DNA from: Pseudomonas viridiflava
Lineage (GTDB): Bacteria > Pseudomonadota > Gammaproteobacteria > Pseudomonadales > Pseudomonadaceae
Assembly (NCBI RefSeq): GCF_900583165.1
Contig: NZ_UTKY01000095.1
Span: forward strand, 248,001-312,000
Direction: 5' to 3'
DNA length: 64,000 nucleotides
Notes under the pieces: generated by a model
What the model saw: the letters and a program-made list of their open reading frames with translations, nothing else
Told to the model about the DNA's origin: nothing
Databases searched by the model: none
Part shown: positions 52,403-62,500 of the stretch, piece by piece
Layout: the number at the start of each line of letters is the position of its first letter
How positions within the stretch are numbered: position 1 is the stretch's first letter
Made by a program: the position numbers and the translations under genes

Positions 52403-52696
52403 ATGAAGATGCTGCGAATTCCGCTGTTGATGATGGGCTTGCTGCTGTGTTCCCACAGCTTCGCTGACACCGCCCAGCAAAACAAAATGACCACCTGCAA
52501 TGCCGAGGCTTCAACCAAGGCCCTCAAAGGCGATGAACGCAAGGCCTTCATGAGCACCTGCCTCAAGGCCGCCCCCGCCAAGACGCTGACGCCGCAACAG
52601 CAAAAAATGAAAGACTGCAATGCCTCGGCGAAAACCAAGGCGTTGACGGGTGATGCGCGCAAGACATTTATGAGCACCTGCCTCAAAGGCAGTTAA
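52403..52696 (+). CDS. PsiF-family periplasmic protein
   Basis: 97-residue protein with a signal peptide (MKMLRIPLLMMGLLLCSHSF, then AD) and two PsiF repeats, each with two cysteines: KMTTCNAEASTKALKGDERK ending AFMSTCLKA, and KMKDCNASAKTKALTGDARK ending TFMSTCLKG. PsiF of E. coli belongs to the phosphate-starvation regulon; the molecular role is unknown. No clear Pho box is visible in the 70 bases upstream. GGGAG precedes the ATG. Confidence 0.93.
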   Translation: MKMLRIPLLMMGLLLCSHSFADTAQQNKMTTCNAEASTKALKGDERKAFMSTCLKAAPAKTLTPQQQKMKDCNASAKTKALTGDARKTFMSTCLKGS

Positions 52697-52711
52697 TTCA
52701 CGCAGATCCCC

Positions 52712-52800
52712 TGTGGGAGCGGGCTTGCTCGCGAAAGCGGTGTGTCATTCAACACATCAGTGTCTGACCCATCGCTTTCGCGAGCAAGCCCGCTCCCACA
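52712..52800. repeat. REPIN of a second class (GCGGGCTTGCTCGCG)
   Basis: Inverted pair TGTGGGAGCGGGCTTGCTCG and CGCGAGCAAGCCCGCTCCCA with a spacer of about 35 bases. Its core differs from all other copies in the window, so at least two REP classes are present. Confidence 0.9.
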
Positions 52801-52891
52801 TTGACGGTGTTCACAATTTTCAGAACTCTCGCTTGATTCCCTCAAGGCTGGCAGACTGCCCATCCTTTAACGCCGTTCGTTTTGAGGCTGT

Positions 52892-53905
52892 ATGCCAACG
52901 TTTTCTCAGCGTCATGTGTTGTTGCTGGCCAGCTACATCATTATTTTCGGCGGATTGCTGCTGGTACTACCGCTCAAGTTGCTGCCCAGTCTCTTAGCCG
53001 GCCTGTTGGTCTATGAACTGGTCAACATGCTCACCCCGCAACTGCAACGGCTGATCGAAGGTCGCCGTGCCCGTTGGTTGGCGGTGGCTTTGCTAGGCAC
53101 CCTGATTGTCAGCGTGCTGGCCCTGATCTTCGCTGGCGCCATCAGTTTTTTGCTTCACGAAGCAGAAAACCCCGGAGCCTCCCTCGACAAATTCATGGGC
53201 GTGGTCGACCGCGCGCGGGGCCAGTTGCCGCCGTTTATCGACGCCTACCTGCCCGCCAGCGCTGCCGAGTTTCGCGTGGCCATCGGCGACTGGATGAGTA
53301 AGCACCTGAGTGAGCTGCAGCTTGTTGGCAAAGACGCCGCCCACATGTTCGTCACCTTGCTGATCGGCATGGTGCTCGGTGCCATCATCGCCTTGCAGCG
53401 CGTGCCTGACCTGACTAAGCGCAAGCCCCTGGCCGCCGCACTGTTTGACCGCCTGCACCTGCTGGTCCAGGCCTTTCGCAATATCGTTTTCGCCCAGATC
53501 AAGATTGCTGCGCTCAACACGGCGTTTACCGCGGTGTTCCTCGCCGTGGTGCTGCCGTTGTGCGGGATTCACCTGCCGCTGACCAAGACCTTGATCGTAC
53601 TGACCTTCCTGCTCGGGCTACTGCCGGTGATCGGCAACCTGATGTCCAACACCTTGATCACTATCGTCGCGCTATCGCTGTCGATCTGGGTGGCGGTGGC
53701 GGCGTTGGGGTATTTGATCGTGATCCACAAGGTTGAGTACTTCCTCAACGCGCGGATCGTTGGCGGGCAGATCAGTGCCAAGTCGTGGGAATTGTTGTTG
53801 GCGATGCTGGTGTTTGAGGCGGCATTCGGGTTGCCGGGGGTGGTGGCGGGGCCGATTTATTATGCGTATCTCAAGAGTGAGCTGAAGCTCGGTGGGATGG
53901 TTTAA
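52892..53905 (+). CDS. AI-2E family transporter (PerM-like)
   Basis: 337-residue inner-membrane protein with seven or eight helices and a central soluble loop (about 85-150). The C-terminal segments PLTKTLIVLTFLLGLLPVIG and ALGYLIVIHKVEYFLNARIV are typical of the family. Despite the name, most members are exporters or ion antiporters of uncertain substrate. The gene is single, between two REPINs. Confidence 0.9.
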   Translation: MPTFSQRHVLLLASYIIIFGGLLLVLPLKLLPSLLAGLLVYELVNMLTPQLQRLIEGRRARWLAVALLGTLIVSVLALIFAGAISFLLHEAENPGASLDKFMGVVDRARGQLPPFIDAYLPASAAEFRVAIGDWMSKHLSELQLVGKDAAHMFVTLLIGMVLGAIIALQRVPDLTKRKPLAAALFDRLHLLVQAFRNIVFAQIKIAALNTAFTAVFLAVVLPLCGIHLPLTKTLIVLTFLLGLLPVIGNLMSNTLITIVALSLSIWVAVAALGYLIVIHKVEYFLNARIVGGQISAKSWELLLAMLVFEAAFGLPGVVAGPIYYAYLKSELKLGGMV

Positions 53906-53929
53906 GCCTTGTGTTGTTTGGGCTGGCCT

Positions 53930-54003
53930 CATCGGGGGCAAGCCCCCTCCCACATTTAGATTTGTGAACACAGTCAGTGTGGGAGGGGGCTTGCCCCCGA
54001 TGG
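53930..54003. repeat. REPIN between convergent transporter and Hsp70 genes
   Basis: Inverted pair ATCGGGGGCAAGCCCCCTCC and GTGGGAGGGGGCTTGCCCCC around the short spacer ATTTAGATTTGTGAACACAG. Confidence 0.92.
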
Positions 54004-54029
54004 GGTCGCTGCGGTCTCTGAGCTAAAAC

Positions 54030-55298
54030 TCAGTAGCCGTACCGCTTGCTGGCCTCAATCGCCAGACCGCTGCCGATGCTGCCAAAGATATTGCCTTCCA
54101 CATGCCGCGCATTCGGCAGCATCGCCGAGATGCTGTGACGCAGCGCCGGAATCCCGCTCGAACCGCCAGTAAAGAACACCGTGTCCACCTGCGCCACGCT
54201 CACCGAAGCGTCGTTGAGCAGTTGGGTCACGCTGCCACGTACACGCTCCAGCAAGGCGTCGATGGACGACTCGAACAGCGCCCGGCTCAGGTCTACACTC
54301 AAGCCGGCTTCGATACGGTCCAACGCCACATGGCGGTTGTCTTCGTGAGTCAGCTGGATCTTGGTTTCTTCCACTTCCATCGCCAACCAGTGGCCTGCAC
54401 GCTGTTCAATCAGTTTGAACAGGCGATCAATGCCGCCCGTGTCTTCGATGTCGTAGCGCATGCTGCCCAAGGCCAACTGGGATTTTTGCGAGTACACCGA
54501 GTTGATGGTGTGCCAGGTGGCCAGGTTCATGTGGTGGCTGGTGGGCATGTAGGCCCCGCTCTTCATGCGGCTGCCGTAGCCGAACAGCGGCATCATGCCC
54601 TGCAGGCTCAGTTGCTTGTCGAAGTCGGTACCGCCGATGTGCACGCCGCCGGTGGCGAGAATGTCGCTCTGGCGATTGTCGTTGTGACGGCGGTCCGGCG
54701 ACAGGCGCACGAGGGAGAAGTCAGACGTACCACCGCCGATGTCGACGATCAGCACCAGCTCTTCTTTCTCGATGGTGGACTCGTAATCGAACGCCGCCGC
54801 AATCGGCTCGTACTGGAACGAGATGTCTTTGAAGCCGATCTTGCGTGCCACGTCTACCAGGGTGTTCTCGGCTTCCTGGTCGGCCATCGGGTCGTCATCG
54901 ACGAAGAACACCGGGCGGCCCAGCACCACTTCTTCGAACTCTCGGCCGGCGTTGGCTTCGGCGCGGCTCTTGAGTTGGCCGATAAACAGCGCCAGCAGGT
55001 CGGTGAACGGCATCGCCGTGCCGAGCACGCTGGTGTCATGCTTGATCAACTTGGAACCGAGCAGGCTCTTGAGCGAGCGCATCAGCCGGCCTTCGTAGTT
55101 TTCCAGGTACTCGTGCAGCGCCAGGCGACCATACACCGGGCGGCGCTCCTCGAAGTTGAAGAACACTACCGACGGCAGGGTGATCTTGTCGTCCTCCAGC
55201 GCAATAAGCGTCTCCTCGCCGGGACGGATCCAGCCGACGGTGGAGTTGGACGTGCCAAAGTCGATGCCGCAGGCACGGGCTGGGGATGAGTTTTCCAT
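54030..55298 (-). CDS. yegD: YegD-type Hsp70-family ATPase
   Basis: 422-residue protein consisting of an actin-like ATPase domain only; the Hsp70 substrate-binding domain is missing, as in YegD. Phosphate motifs CGIDFGTSNSTVGW and VLIVDIGGGTSDFSLVRL and the adenosine motif VFFTGGSSGIPALR are present. The client is unknown. It is divergent from cbpA, a DnaJ-type cochaperone gene, across 237 bases, which suggests but does not prove a functional link. Confidence 0.9.
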   Translation of the reverse strand: MENSSPARACGIDFGTSNSTVGWIRPGEETLIALEDDKITLPSVVFFNFEERRPVYGRLALHEYLENYEGRLMRSLKSLLGSKLIKHDTSVLGTAMPFTDLLALFIGQLKSRAEANAGREFEEVVLGRPVFFVDDDPMADQEAENTLVDVARKIGFKDISFQYEPIAAAFDYESTIEKEELVLIVDIGGGTSDFSLVRLSPDRRHNDNRQSDILATGGVHIGGTDFDKQLSLQGMMPLFGYGSRMKSGAYMPTSHHMNLATWHTINSVYSQKSQLALGSMRYDIEDTGGIDRLFKLIEQRAGHWLAMEVEETKIQLTHEDNRHVALDRIEAGLSVDLSRALFESSIDALLERVRGSVTQLLNDASVSVAQVDTVFFTGGSSGIPALRHSISAMLPNARHVEGNIFGSIGSGLAIEASKRYGY

Positions 55299-55535
55299 GA
55301 CAATCAGGTTCCGGTTGAAAAACGGCCGCGCAGTGTATGTCAGTCGAAGGCGGATGCGTAGGCCGGCTATCTATAAATGCGCCTTGAAAGCGGGGAATTC
55401 GCCCCCACATCTGCTGCATACGGCGAATGCCGACAACACTTTGACGCACCCCCAGGCCACATCACTCAACAGGTGCAAAGCAGCGCACGTTGTGCCCCGG
55501 GCTGTGCGATCTCGATAAAGGATGGTGAACCGCCG

Positions 55536-56474
55536 ATGGATTTCAAAGATTACTACAAGATATTGGGCGTAGAGCCGACGGCCGACGACAAGGAAATCAA
55601 GGCGGCCTATCGCAAGCTCGCGCGTAAATATCACCCCGATGTGAGCAAGGAAAAAGACGCTGAAGCCAAGTTCAAGGATGCGTCCGAAGCCTACGAAGCG
55701 CTTAAGAGTGCCGACAAGCGCGCTGAGTACGATGAGCTGCGCAAATACGGCCAGCATGGCCAACCGTTCCAGGGGCCACCGGGCTGGCAGAGCCGTGGCG
55801 GTTTTGGCGGTGGTGGCGGCGGTGAGGATTTCTCGGACTTCTTCAGTTCAATCTTTGGCTCGCGCGGCGGTGGTTTTGACGGTGGGCAGCGCCGTCCTGC
55901 CGGGCGCAAGGGCCAGGACGTGGAGATGCAACTGACGGTCTCACTCGAGGACACGTTGTCCACCGAGTCCAAGCAGATCAGTTTCCAGGTGCCGCAATAC
56001 GACGCCTCGGGCCGGCATGTGAGCAACACCACCAAGAGCCTGAACGTGAAGATCCCCGCCGGCGTGGCGGACGGTGAGCGCATCCGTCTCAAGGCGCAGG
56101 GCGCACCGGGCATTGGCGGTGGGGCCAATGGCGACCTGTACCTGATCATCAAGTTTGCGCCCCATTCAAAGTTCGAAGTGGAAGGCGAAAACCTGATCAT
56201 CAACCTGCCGCTGGCACCGTGGGAACTGGCGCTGGGCGCCGAAGTGGCGGTGCCGACCCTGACCGGCAAGATCAACCTCAAGGTGCCCGCCGGCAGCCAG
56301 AATGGCCAGCGCATGCGCGCCAAGGGCCACGGTTTGCTGAATAAGGCCGGGGAGCGCGGCTTCCTGTATATCCAGCTCAAGGCCGTGATGCCCAAGCAGG
56401 CCGACGACGAAACCATCGCCTTGTGGCAGGAACTGGCGAAAAAGGCCGCGTTCAATCCTCGGGAGCATTTCTGA
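55536..56474 (+). CDS. cbpA: Curved-DNA-binding protein CbpA (DnaJ-family cochaperone)
   Basis: 312-residue protein. J domain at 1-70 (DYYKILGVEPTADDKEIKAA, with the HPD of ARKYHPDVSKEKD that activates DnaK), a Gly/Phe-rich linker (GGFGGGGGGEDFSDFFSS), and two C-terminal beta domains without a zinc finger, as in CbpA. It stimulates DnaK and can bind curved DNA in stationary phase. The Met at 55536 is the J-domain start; the frame is open to 55377. No cbpM-like modulator gene follows; the giant toxin gene does. Confidence 0.95.
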   Translation: MDFKDYYKILGVEPTADDKEIKAAYRKLARKYHPDVSKEKDAEAKFKDASEAYEALKSADKRAEYDELRKYGQHGQPFQGPPGWQSRGGFGGGGGGEDFSDFFSSIFGSRGGGFDGGQRRPAGRKGQDVEMQLTVSLEDTLSTESKQISFQVPQYDASGRHVSNTTKSLNVKIPAGVADGERIRLKAQGAPGIGGGANGDLYLIIKFAPHSKFEVEGENLIINLPLAPWELALGAEVAVPTLTGKINLKVPAGSQNGQRMRAKGHGLLNKAGERGFLYIQLKAVMPKQADDETIALWQELAKKAAFNPREHF

Positions 56475-56484
56475 GGCATCGAGC

Positions 56485-56510
56485 ACCCGCGCTAACTATC
56501 TAGCGCGGGT
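56485..56510 (+). terminator. Hairpin between cbpA and the giant LRR gene
   Basis: Perfect 10-bp inverted repeat ACCCGCGCTA / TAGCGCGGGT with a six-base loop, 10 bases after the cbpA stop. There is no T run after it, so it may terminate only weakly. Confidence 0.6.
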
Positions 56511-56560
56511 CGCGTCGTCGGGCATGGTGTGCTGACGCTCCCAATCAAAGGAGCAACGCC

Positions 56561-59500
56561 ATGCCCGATATTTCCCCTGTCACGCCTGCCAGGGCGCAGC
56601 CCCGCCCGCCGATTTCTCGCAGCTTGCACGGCGAGTTCATCGAACAAGCGATTCCCGACTGGCTGATCAACGCCACCCAAACCCGCCGTGACGCGTTCCG
56701 GGCTGGAACGCTGGAATCGCCAAGCTGGTATCGACAAGCGAGTACCGCCCAGCGCCAGGCCTTGCACACCCAGGCGGTGGCCAGCTTCGCCGCCCAGACT
56801 CGCCTGGACAAGGCCATGGCTTCCCTGCAAGACGTCGATCACTTCGCCGAGCCGCTATTGGTCAAGGCGTTGAAAGATCAATTCAACGTCACCCTGGACG
56901 TCAACAAGACCCTCTTGCAGCTCAGGCAACCTGTCGAAGTGGGCATTCTCGGCATCGATGTCGCCAGCTACGACGTGTTGAAACTGCCGCTGCTGCAAGC
57001 TGCGCTGCATAACTTCGAAGCCTCGGAGTGCAAGGACGGGGCGTTTCATGAGTCTTCTGGGTTCATCGAGCAAGACCCTGCAACCGGCGCCTTCAACCCC
57101 GTCAGCACCTCGCTGACGGTTGCGCAATTCACCCAGCTGTGTCGCACCCTGGACATCGGCGCGCAATACCAGCTGTACCTGAAAAACTACCTGCTGCCCA
57201 AGGACGCCGTCGCCGAGCATGTGCTGCGAGAAAAATTCATCACCGCGCAGCAAGCCGCGTTGCGGGCGGCAGCCGAAATCGCACTGCTGAAAAAAGATAT
57301 CCAGCCTGAGGATTACCGCATGATCCTGTCTGTGGTCGCGGGCGAGCAGTTCCCAACGGTGGGTGGCAAGCCGGTGTGGTTTCGCGACTTGAGCCTGATG
57401 AAGCACCGCATGACCGGCTGCGTGCTCTTCATGATCAGCGAAAAATACCGCTACACCGATGAGTGGATTCTTTACATTCCCCATGACCCGCAGTCGCCGC
57501 TCAAGCGCTACACCGGTGCGAGCATGGCCAGTGCGTTCAAGCAGCGGTTTACTCGCCGCGACGCCGCAGCGACGGATGACGGCAACCCCACACCCTACCA
57601 GCGGTTTTTCAGCCGTTTCGTCGCCTATGCCGACCTGCCGGACTACTTCAGCCAGCTGACCGAAGACGTACCCGACCCGTCGTTCAAGCACAAAGCGGCG
57701 GCCTATGTGCCCTTGCTCAATGAAGTCGCCAAAGGTTTCAACCCGTTCTCTCTATTCACCGGCCTCCGCAAATTACCGCCCTTGCCCCAGGCGTCGCGCA
57801 AGGCCAACCCGGACCCCTACCTGGCCCCCCGGGAACTGACCCGCGAAGGCCACGGTTTGTGGGCGGAAAACGTTGACCTGTGGACCTACCTGTTCGACCA
57901 GCACCGCGCCAAGATCATCGCTGACGCACGCGCTCACGCGGTGCCCACGGCGGACGCCGACGCCAAGGCCCGCTCGGAAAAATTCGCGCGGTTGCTCAAT
58001 ATCGGCATGCTGCTGTTCACCGCCGTGACGATGTTCGTGCCGGTATTGGGCGAGCTGATGCTGGTGGTCATGGCCGGACAGTTGCTGTACGAAACCTTCG
58101 AGGGCGCGCTTGAATGGAGTGAAGGCGACCGACGCGCAGCCAAGGCGCACCTGCTGGATGTGGCCGAGAACCTCGCGCTGCTGGCGGTCACTGCCGGCGC
58201 CGGCAAGGCCTTTGCCAAACTGGCGGGGGTCAAGGCAGAACCGGTCATCGAAAACCTTGACGCGGTGACGTTGCCCAACGACCAGACACGGCTGTGGAAA
58301 GCCGACTTGAGCGGTTACGAACACAGCGTGTCGCTAACCGGCAATGCCAACCCGCTCGGTCAATATGAACTCAACGGCAAGACCTTTATCCGTCTCGACG
58401 GCAAGGTGTACGAAACCACTTGGGACCCAAGCCTCAAGCGCTGGCGCCTGCGCCACCCCACTGACGCCGACGCTTACCAGCCTTTGCTCACTCATAACCA
58501 CGCAGGCGCCTGGCGGCATACCCTGGAGCGACCCTTGGACTGGGACCGCCTGACACTGCTGCGACGCATGGGCCCGGTCACGCAGGCGTTCACCGATGAG
58601 CAATTGCTGCGCATCGCAGACGTCAGTGGTGTGGACGACAACACCCTGCGCAAGATGCACGTGGATAACGCTTTGCCACCCCCGGCACTGACCGATGCCA
58701 TGCGGCTGTTCGACGCGGACCAAGGCGTTGACCAGGTGCTGGAGCAGTTGGAAGGCGCACGACCGATCAACGGCCGTTATCTGTACAGCCTTCCCCTTGT
58801 GACGCAAATGCCGCGCTGGCCGGTTGGCCGTGTGTTGGAGGTGTTTGAAGGCGACCAATTGAGTGGGCCTTCGATCAAGTACGGCTCGGAGCTGCGTATC
58901 GCCACCGGCCAACGCAAAGCGGCGCTGCGCATCACCCGCGCCGATATATTGGGCGGCCAACTGACACAGCGCATTATCGAGCAGTTGGACGAAGCTGAAA
59001 TCACCCGTTTGCTCGGGGCCGAGCCGGCACGTGTGTCCGCGACGCGGCCCCAGGAGTTTGCCAAGCAACTCGCACACTTTGCCCGCACGCGCCAACCGGC
59101 GATTTTCGACAGCCTTTACACCGGCACCGAGCGCCAATCCCCTTGGGTGGCCAAGCTGCAGCGCGAATGCCCTGGCTTGAGCGTGCCGGCCGCGCAAACG
59201 GTATTGGCCGATGCCGACGGCGCAGAGCATGCCCGGATGCAAGACACCGGAAAAATCCCCCTGCGCTTATTGGAGCAGGCTCGCTGGTATGCGCAGCAAG
59301 GCCGTCTGGGCCAGGCCTATGCCGGCTTACACTTGGAAAACATGGCCTCGGCCGACAGCCGGCGGCTGGCCCTGTCTAGCTTGGCCGAGCTGCCGGGGTG
59401 GACGTCTGGGCTGCGCCTGGAGGTGCGCGAAGGCACGTTCAGCGGACCGCAACTGGATGCCATCGGCCCACAGGACGCGGCGAGCCGCAAAGTGTTGGTC

Positions 59501-62500
59501 AAGCAAGGGCCTGGCTACCAGGCGTTCGATGAACAGGGCGAGTCGTTGCACAGCGTGACGCCAGGCGGCAAGAATTTCTACGCGGCGCTGATGCAGGCTC
59601 TGCCTGACGAAACCCGCCGCGCCCTCGGCGTGCCTGAAGTGAACCAGCACGCGCAGTTGCAACGGCTGATTATCGACGAGGCCATTGCCCATCCCGACCG
59701 GGCGTCACAGGTCATCGCCGAGCGCAGTCGCGTGCGGGCTGGTTTCAAGCCGCCGCAGCGCATCAGCGACACCCTGATCGGCTACCCGGCCAGCGGCCGC
59801 AGGCCGGGTGAAGGCCTCGACCTGCATGCCAGGGTCAAGGCGGTATACACGCAACTGACTGACGATCAGGTGAGCGGGTTTCTCTTAAGGCAAATGGTGG
59901 ATGGCAAATCCGAACGGGACATCGTCAACCTGCTTAATACGCGTATTCGAGAATGGCAAGCCCTCGAAGCCACGCTGGATCAGTGGGTGGCCGAGGGACC
60001 GCCAGCACGTAGAGGCATGGCCGAAGAAATATATGGCAGGCGGCGCATCGTGAGCACGCTCAAAAACAGCTGGCAGATGGCGCCCCTGGCAGATTTGCCG
60101 CAGTTTGCACGGCTTGATCTGTATTTCAGTGAGCCACTGCCGGCCCTGCAAGTGGACTTCTCTCACATCCGGCAATTGCGGGTAGGGGGGCATGGTCTGG
60201 CGGACAACAATGTTGAAGCGCTGTTGGCGACTTTCCCCAAGGTGGAGCGGCTGCAAATCTCGGTTACCAACGCGCGCATGACGCGAATACCCGATGCGCT
60301 GCAAAACCTGAGTCAGCTGACTGAGCTGGCTATCTCCGTGGATATGCCCGGTGAGGCCTTTGCGAGTGCCGAGGTCGAAAAACTGGAGCGAATGACGCAG
60401 TTACAGAGCCTCGATCTGGACAGAGTCCTGGAGGTCGGTCGTGGGTTTGATGCCTCCCGACTGACGCAATTGCGGAGCCTCACGCTCTCTGGCCTTTTCA
60501 ACGGGAACTGGCCGACCGGAGTGCTTGAATTGCCCCATTTGCGACGTCTGAATCTCAAGAGGGCCTCTATTCAGAGCTTACCTGCCGAGCTTTATACCCC
60601 TGGTCATGAGCAACTCTGGCGTGGCCTCTCGCTGGATTGGTCAGGCCTTGATCGACAGTCCTTCAAGACGGCCTATGACTATCTCGGTCGCCAGACTGGA
60701 CATTGGGTGGACCTCGAGGAAATGGTCAGCGAGTACTGCCGGGGAGCGTTGGAGCGATTCAAAAGCGAAGCCAACCCATCCAGGCATCGGCTAGAGATGA
60801 GTGGTTCGGGCCTTATTCATGAGGGTTTCCTCAGCAAATGGTCGGGGGCGCAGGCGCGGTTCGAAGCCATTGAGGCGCTGAGTACTGAGCACGCTGAACT
60901 GACCGCCCGCCTGGGCACCTGGACTGACGAACGACTGGTGACTGCAGATGACTTGATGAACTTGGCCAATCCCCGGCAGAAAATGCAGATTCACTCGGCA
61001 CGGGTGGAGTTGGCCGAGGATATCCAAGTCTGTTGGTACCAAGGCCTCATGCAAAAGTACACGCAGTTGACGCCTCGCTCGGTTCTGACGTTGGATGCAA
61101 GTGTGCTGGATGATCTTCCAATATTGCCCGCCAACCGATTCGATAACGTGCAAGAAATAAGATTGCTGGGAGGCCATAAGCCCATCCCGAGGCTGCATGA
61201 ATTCATCTCTGTGTTTCGCGGATTGCGCAAACTGGATTTGAGCCACAGTACCTTGGAAACCCTGCCAATCAGCGCCGATGACGTGCCGCAGCTGGAGATA
61301 CTGGATTGCGCGGGCGCCACTCTCAACACCCTCGATGTGCGCGGTTTCAGTCAACTCCAGCGTCTGGATCTCAAGGGGGCCACGCTGGCGCAATGGCCCA
61401 TCGGTATCGAGCAGTTGCCTCAATTGAAGTGGCTGGATGTGCGCGGTACGGGCCTTACGACGCTGCCGGCAAGCCTACTGAGCAGCGATGAGTTGTTACT
61501 CAACAGTCGTTTTGATGTTGACCGTCTCGATGATGCCTCACAAGCAGCCTTGACCCAGGAGATCAAACGCCTTGAGCGCACCTTGGGGTTGCCCGATGAG
61601 ACACTGAAGCGGTTTCTTGCCCAGGAGGGGGACGATAGTTTTCCGGTCATGGAGAGTGGCTCATCCATTGCGGCCAACCTGTTGCCACGGACTGCGCCCT
61701 TGCCCGCTGGATCGGGCCCGGTCTGGCGCACGCAATGCATGCAACGCCTGCGCCCGGATCTTTCCGCCGAACAGGTACAGCACGAACTCAGCGGTCTGGC
61801 TGCGCAGGGTTTGTCCAACGCGCAGATCGACGCACGGTTGATCGATTCGAACCTGGATTTAGATGCCCTGACGCAAGAACTCAACGGCTGGCTGTTCGTT
61901 CGGCAATCGTCCGGCAGAGGCTGGCAGATCAACGCGCAGAGCCGTAGCCAAGCTGCCGCACAGATCATCGACTGCTGGCGACAAGGTGTACTCGACGCGC
62001 CGGGGATGGCCCCTTACACCCTGGACCTCAATGGTCTGCAAACCGGCGATCTGCCTGCCCTTGCGCGCGACTTTACCCAGGTGGGGCGCCTGGACCTTAC
62101 GGGCGTGCGGATCACCACCCAAGGTTCCAACGGGTTCCTGCGCGCCTTTCCCAACCTGCGCACGCTGACGCTCAATGGCCAGGCGCTCTCCGAGTTGCCT
62201 GAGGCCCTGGCCGACATGGCGTTGCTTGAGCGGCTTGACCTGGCGAGTATCGACCTGACGGACGTGGCGCCGTTGTACCCGGTGTTGCGCCGATTGCGGA
62301 ACTTGCGCGCGCTGGACTTGGGTTACAACAACCTGAATACATTCAGCGTCGATCAACTTGGCCATCTGGAACAACTGGACCTGAGCCACAACCTGCTGGG
62401 GCGCTGGCCGGAAGGCGCACTGCAAGCGCCTCAGTTGCGCCGCCTGAACTTGAGCGGCAACGAGATCACCGACCTCCCCGCTGGGCTGTTTGACGGCAGT

